From assembly GCA_002722295.1 (NCBI GenBank), contig PBLF01000032.1, positions 1 to 64,000 on the forward strand: DNA of 64,000 bases, in the 5' to 3' direction. The notes beneath the pieces are model-generated. The model ran no database searches, had not been told where the DNA came from, and saw only the letters and a list, made by a program, of their open reading frames with translations. Below, piece after piece: positions 60,485-64,000 of the stretch. Made by a program: the position numbers and the translations under genes. Position 1 is the stretch's first letter. Each line of letters begins with the position of its first letter. Source of the DNA: Stappia sp. Its GTDB lineage: Bacteria; Pseudomonadota; Alphaproteobacteria; Rhizobiales; Stappiaceae.

Positions 60485-62479
60485 TCAGGCCGCACGCACC
60501 TCGCCAAGGAAGCCTTCGACCAGCCGCCGCATGGTTTCCGCCTGGGAGGTAAGCTGCTCGGCCGCACCGACGACCGAGGTCGCCGCCTGGTCCGTCTCGC
60601 CGGCGGCCGCCGACACGCGGATGATCGACCGGCTGACGTCCGCCGTTCCCTGGGACGCCTGATCCACGTTGGTCGAGATCTCGGACGTGGCTGCCGTCTG
60701 CTCCTCCACCGAGGCGGCGATTGCCGACGAAACCGCGTTCATCTCCTCCACGATCCTGGAGATCGACTGGATCCCGCCGACCGCTTCCCGGGTCTCGTTC
60801 TGGATCGCGGAAATCTTGGTCGAGATTTCCTCGGTCGCCTTGGAGGTCTGGCTGGCGAGTTCCTTCACCTCGGCCGCCACGACCGCGAAGCCCTTGCCGG
60901 CCTCGCCGGCACGCGCCGCCTCGATGGTGGCGTTGAGCGCCAGCAGGTTCGTCTGCTCCGCAATGCTGGAGATCAGAGCGATGACCTCGCCGATATCCTC
61001 GGCCACGCTCGCCAGACCCGAGATCTGGGTGTTGGTGCGCGAGGCCTCGGTGGCGGCACTGCCCGCGATGGTCGCCGAATGGGTAACCTGCGAGCTGACC
61101 TCCTGAAGCGAGGCCGCAAGCTCCTCCGTGGCCGCCGCGACGGTCTGCACGTTCGCGGATGCCTGCTCGGAGGCGGTTGCGACCGTGGTCGACTGGTGAT
61201 TGGTGTCGCGGGCGTTCTCGGTCAGCATCGTCGCCGTGGACTGCAGGTTCTGCGCGGCGGACGACACCTCGGACAGGGAACGCTGCACATCCGTCTCGAA
61301 CTCCTTGAGGGCGGCCGCGACACGCGCGTTGCGCGCCTCTCGCCTGGAGGTTTCCGCCTTCTGTTCGGCCTCCAGCCGCTGACGCTCCACGACACCGTCA
61401 CGGAAGCCCGCCACCGAGCGGGCAACGTCGCCGATCTCGTCCTTGCGCTCCGCCTCGGCAAAGGCAACCGAGGTGTTGCCCTCCGCCAGTTCCTCGGCGT
61501 CGGCCACGAGACGCGCGAGCGGCCCGGTAATCCCCCGCGCGATCAGGAAGCCGCAAAGGGCTGCAAGGACAAGCGCAACCACCGACGCCCCGATGGCCCC
61601 CAGGATGGTTTTGGACATGGCCGCGACCGTCGCCTTGCTCAACTCCCTGGCATCGTCGCCGGCGCTGTTCTTCATTTCCCCCGCTTCATCGACGATCGTC
61701 AGCCCGTTCCCGATGAGCTTCTCGTCGCGCAGGACGTTGCGCTCACCGATGATATCGCGCACGCGCCGGGCATTCCCGATGTAGGTCGTGGCAAGGGGCC
61801 CGATCCCGCTGATGAGCTTTTTAAGGCTCGGGTCTTCGATTTCCTCGCGCAGCTCACCGACCTTTGCCTCGAAGCGGCTCAGGTTCGCCTCGACCTCCGC
61901 GAAGTCCGCGGCCTGGTTGTCACTGAGGAACTTCATCATGCGAAGGCGCCCCAGCAGCAGGAACTCCTGCGCCTGAGCCGCATTGTTGGCGACCTGGTAG
62001 GCACCGTCGGCGGTGGCCTTGCGGTTGACCTCGGTCAGGATCTTGCGCACATCCGACCCGATGACATAGAGCGAGTCCTTCACCAGTGCGTCCCGTTCCT
62101 TGTAGAGGTCAACCACATCGGCGAGCGCGCCGGAGAAGACCCCCGCGCCGGCCTCGATGACCTCGCGATTGGCAACCCGGGCGGGATTTTCGATCTCGCG
62201 CCTTGCAATGCCGAGATCCTCATCCACCTGGCCAAGCCAGCGCTGTGCCTCGGCAACCTGGGACGGGTCCCGCGAGGCAAGATAGAGATTGGTCGCCGCC
62301 ATCGCCTTGGCCATGTCGGCGTTGATTTCAGCGGCGAGTTGCGCGTCGCCGTTCATTTCGGCGAGTTCGTTCAGCGCCTTCGACGACGACATGAACCCGG
62401 CAACCGAGAAGGCTCCAAGCAGCGCGGTCAGCGCGGCGACAGCGGCGAAACCCGCCCAAATTCGCATCCGTACGTTCAT
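60485..62479 (-). CDS. Membrane methyl-accepting chemotaxis protein
   Basis: 664 aa from ATG 62479 (GGAG 8 bp upstream). TM1 about 8-30, a long helical periplasmic domain (about 31-285), TM2 around 290-315 ([20 protein letters not shown]), a HAMP domain ([19 protein letters not shown]) and the MCP signalling domain with tip [19 protein letters not shown]. No C-terminal NWETF-type tether pentapeptide. The ligand is unknown. Confidence 0.92.
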   Translation of the reverse strand: MNVRMRIWAGFAAVAALTALLGAFSVAGFMSSSKALNELAEMNGDAQLAAEINADMAKAMAATNLYLASRDPSQVAEAQRWLGQVDEDLGIARREIENPARVANREVIEAGAGVFSGALADVVDLYKERDALVKDSLYVIGSDVRKILTEVNRKATADGAYQVANNAAQAQEFLLLGRLRMMKFLSDNQAADFAEVEANLSRFEAKVGELREEIEDPSLKKLISGIGPLATTYIGNARRVRDIIGERNVLRDEKLIGNGLTIVDEAGEMKNSAGDDARELSKATVAAMSKTILGAIGASVVALVLAALCGFLIARGITGPLARLVADAEELAEGNTSVAFAEAERKDEIGDVARSVAGFRDGVVERQRLEAEQKAETSRREARNARVAAALKEFETDVQRSLSEVSSAAQNLQSTATMLTENARDTNHQSTTVATASEQASANVQTVAAATEELAASLQEVSSQVTHSATIAGSAATEASRTNTQISGLASVAEDIGEVIALISSIAEQTNLLALNATIEAARAGEAGKGFAVVAAEVKELASQTSKATEEISTKISAIQNETREAVGGIQSISRIVEEMNAVSSAIAASVEEQTAATSEISTNVDQASQGTADVSRSIIRVSAAAGETDQAATSVVGAAEQLTSQAETMRRLVEGFLGEVRAA

Positions 62480-62488
62480 TGAGATCAC

Positions 62489-62658
62489 TCCACACCCAAA
62501 AGGACCTCTACGGAAGCTGACCTTCGCCGGTTAATGCGGACTGAATCTATACATGATCTATTCTTTATTTCATCGATGATACGCAGTCAGACCTACTGTA
62601 AATAACAACCATAATAGTAATTCCTGACAATATATCCCTTCACATAATGCAGAAAATA
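62489..62658. promoter_or_regulatory. AT-rich promoter region of the membrane MCP
   Basis: 170 bp between the DUF1491 stop and the MCP start, markedly AT-rich. A CtrA-like half-matched motif TTCA-N7-TTAAC lies on the minus strand (62531-62545, read as TTAA-N7-TGAA on the plus strand), about 50 bp upstream of the MCP ATG. Confidence 0.55.
62531..62545. promoter_or_regulatory. CtrA-like box upstream of the MCP gene
   Basis: TTAA (62531-62534), seven bases, TGAA (62542-62545): 7 of 8 bases match the TTAA-N7-TTAA consensus. CtrA regulates chemotaxis and motility genes in many alphaproteobacteria, so the placement is reasonable but unproven. Confidence 0.35.
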
Positions 62659-63000
62659 TCAGTCCTCGGCGAGGTCCCAGAAGACCCGTGCCTCGCGGTC
62701 CTCGATCTCCACCACCCAGATGTCGGGATCCATGCGCGCTTCGGAGGCGAGGCGCGCCTGTATGGCCTCGCGCTCGACGCGCTCAAGCAGTCGCTCGAAA
62801 AGACGCGTGCCGGCGTTGTCGTCGTCGAAGGCGCTCTGCGGGGCGGGGCCGAAAAGGTCGAGGGTGCCGTCGAGCCGGTCGAGAACGATATAGATCGCGC
62901 CCGCCTGTTCCGAGCCCTTCGACACGACGGCCGCGAAGGCGTTTTCGCCGAAACAGCGGCGCACGAGCGCGGCCACCCAGAATTCCGATGTGAGACGCAT
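62659..63000 (-). CDS. DUF1491 family protein
   Basis: 113 aa. Family pattern: MRLTSEFWVAALVRRCFGEN, GAIYIVLDRLDGTLDLFGPAP and LASEARMDPDIWVVEIED. It is a single-domain cytoplasmic protein of unknown function, widely conserved in alphaproteobacteria. It lies 57 bp after the peptidoglycan-binding gene on the same strand. Confidence 0.9.
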   Translation of the reverse strand: MRLTSEFWVAALVRRCFGENAFAAVVSKGSEQAGAIYIVLDRLDGTLDLFGPAPQSAFDDDNAGTRLFERLLERVEREAIQARLASEARMDPDIWVVEIEDREARVFWDLAED

Positions 63001-63057
63001 GGATCGCTCCCTCTGCCGCCCGGCCAGACACTGGCGCGCGGCACCTTGAGGGGCACG

Positions 63058-63960
63058 TCAGCGGCGCAGGGCGCGGTCGATTTCCTGCAACACGGTGTCG
63101 GAAATTTCGCCGGTAATGGCAAGGCCGCGATCGAGCTCGAAGCGACGGACCGCATTGGCGGTCTGTTCGCCCATCAGTCCGTCCACGTCGATCGGGCCGT
63201 AGCCGAGGTCCCTGAGGCCCGCCTGGATGGCGCGAACGCGCGCGCGGTCCACGGATGATCCGCCGACGTCGGCAGGCGGCACCGGGATGCCCGTTTCGCG
63301 CGCGATCAGATCGCCGATGCCGGCGCTTGACGTGTTTCGCGCGGGCGTCGGCGCGCTCGTGGGCGGACGCGGTGCCGTGGCCGGAGCCGGAACGCCGGCG
63401 GTCGCGCGAGGCGTGACAGAACCCGTATCGGGCGACACGGGAGAGGGAGGCGGCACCGGCACGCCGTAAAGCGCTCCGCCCCGGTCCATGGCGAGACGGC
63501 CAAGCAGCTTCTCGTCGACGACGCCGGTCTCGGCGAGGCCCCGCGCGCGCTCCCACGCCCTGACGGCGCGTTCCGTCGCCGGACCGGTCAGCCCGTCGAG
63601 GGAGCCTTCGTACATGCCGAGGCGGCGCAGTTCGACCTGCGCGTCGAGCACCAGCTTCTGCCGACGAAGGGCGGCCGGATCCGGCCGTTCCGCCGTGGTT
63701 CCGGCCGGACCGCCAGCGTCCTGACGCGTCTCCATCAGCGGCGCCGGATGCGGCGTTGTCTGGAAAAAGGTTGCGTTCGCCACGATCAGCGAGGCCGTCA
63801 GCGCCATGACCAGAGAGCCGCCGGCGGCAACGGGGTTGTCCAGCGCGGCCGCGCCGAGACCGCCCGACCCGTGCTCCGGCTCGGGCGGCGCGGCCTTGCG
63901 GCTCTTGCCGGTGGCGCGCTGGCCGCGCGCCGGTGGGGCCGAGGATCGATTGCGGCTCAT
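63058..63960 (-). CDS. Membrane-anchored double peptidoglycan-binding protein
   Basis: 300 aa. Cytoplasmic basic/low-complexity N-terminus, one membrane helix (GGSLVMALTASLIVANATF, about 47-65), then two PG_binding_1 domains (about 100-150 ELRRLGMYEGSLDGLTGPATERAVRAWE; 235-285 LRDLGYGPIDVDGLMGEQTANAVRRFE) joined by a Pro/Ala/Thr-rich linker. It likely tethers to peptidoglycan. No catalytic domain is visible. Confidence 0.88.
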   Translation of the reverse strand: MSRNRSSAPPARGQRATGKSRKAAPPEPEHGSGGLGAAALDNPVAAGGSLVMALTASLIVANATFFQTTPHPAPLMETRQDAGGPAGTTAERPDPAALRRQKLVLDAQVELRRLGMYEGSLDGLTGPATERAVRAWERARGLAETGVVDEKLLGRLAMDRGGALYGVPVPPPSPVSPDTGSVTPRATAGVPAPATAPRPPTSAPTPARNTSSAGIGDLIARETGIPVPPADVGGSSVDRARVRAIQAGLRDLGYGPIDVDGLMGEQTANAVRRFELDRGLAITGEISDTVLQEIDRALRR

Positions 63961-64000
63961 GACACTCGCCTCCTCACGCGCTCAGCCGGGCCGGCGCGCG

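Noticed and set aside
60314-62482. 722-aa plus-strand frame over the membrane MCP
   Set aside because: Low-complexity Arg/Gly/Asp composition, no domain; the reverse strand has a full MCP.

Overview
The window is high-GC, densely coded chromosomal DNA from an alphaproteobacterium. A gene-transfer-agent (GTA) head-tail cluster, a ccmIEFH cytochrome c maturation operon near a FeuPQ-type two-component system, DUF2336, DUF1491 and DUF1214/DUF1254 proteins and two chemoreceptors together point to Hyphomicrobiales (Rhizobiales), perhaps near Stappiaceae. The genus is inferred from gene content only. No rRNA, tRNA, CRISPR array, integrase or transposase was seen.

Layout. (1) 1-3301: the tail of an unknown gene, a LysR regulator, and a redox-type operon (CMD protein, NAD(P)-binding protein, cupin); the regulator and the operon carry the same bipartite operator. 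(2) 3513-6432: glyoxalase I, a DadA-like dehydrogenase and a convergent ornithine-cyclodeaminase/mu-crystallin-family enzyme. (3) 6533-16534: phenylacetate catabolism (paaG-paaI-paaK-tetR on the minus strand, paaN on the plus strand, with a dyad operator between them), followed by a complete Liv-type ABC importer. (4) 16562-28670: a hydrolase/OsmC fusion, ccmIEFH (cycHJKL), an unknown 490-aa protein, a lipoprotein, an AGCS symporter, and a PepSY protein with FeuP/FeuQ. (5) 28710-44918: a GTA cluster on the minus strand running from small terminase to the baseplate 'megatron', with an adjoining lysozyme/holin cassette. One foreign-looking YdcH-type gene lies inside it on the opposite strand. 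(6) 44981-46294: an array of about 245-bp repeats containing a GIY-YIG nuclease gene. (7) 46434-64000: envelope, peptidoglycan and sensory genes (5'-nucleotidase family protein, MltF-like transglycosylase, YcgN, PBP1A, DUF1214/DUF1254 pair, DUF2336, lipoproteins, a beta-trefoil/META protein, two methyl-accepting proteins, DUF1491, a peptidoglycan-binding protein).

How the genes fit together. The paa genes activate phenylacetate to its CoA ester and process ring intermediates, but the ring epoxidase paaABCDE is not here; the adjoining importer may supply an aromatic or branched-chain acid. The GTA genes form a near-continuous, often 4-bp-overlapping operon in tailed-phage order. Between the major tail protein and the tape measure, gp10 and gp10.1 overlap in the -1 frame across a slippery heptamer (C CCT TTC), and the conserved-looking FPW of gp10.1 can only be translated by slipping there. 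This suggests a lambda G/GT-like programmed frameshift, the most interesting item in the window. Second is the repeat array with its embedded GIY-YIG gene, which sits directly upstream of the GTA operon.
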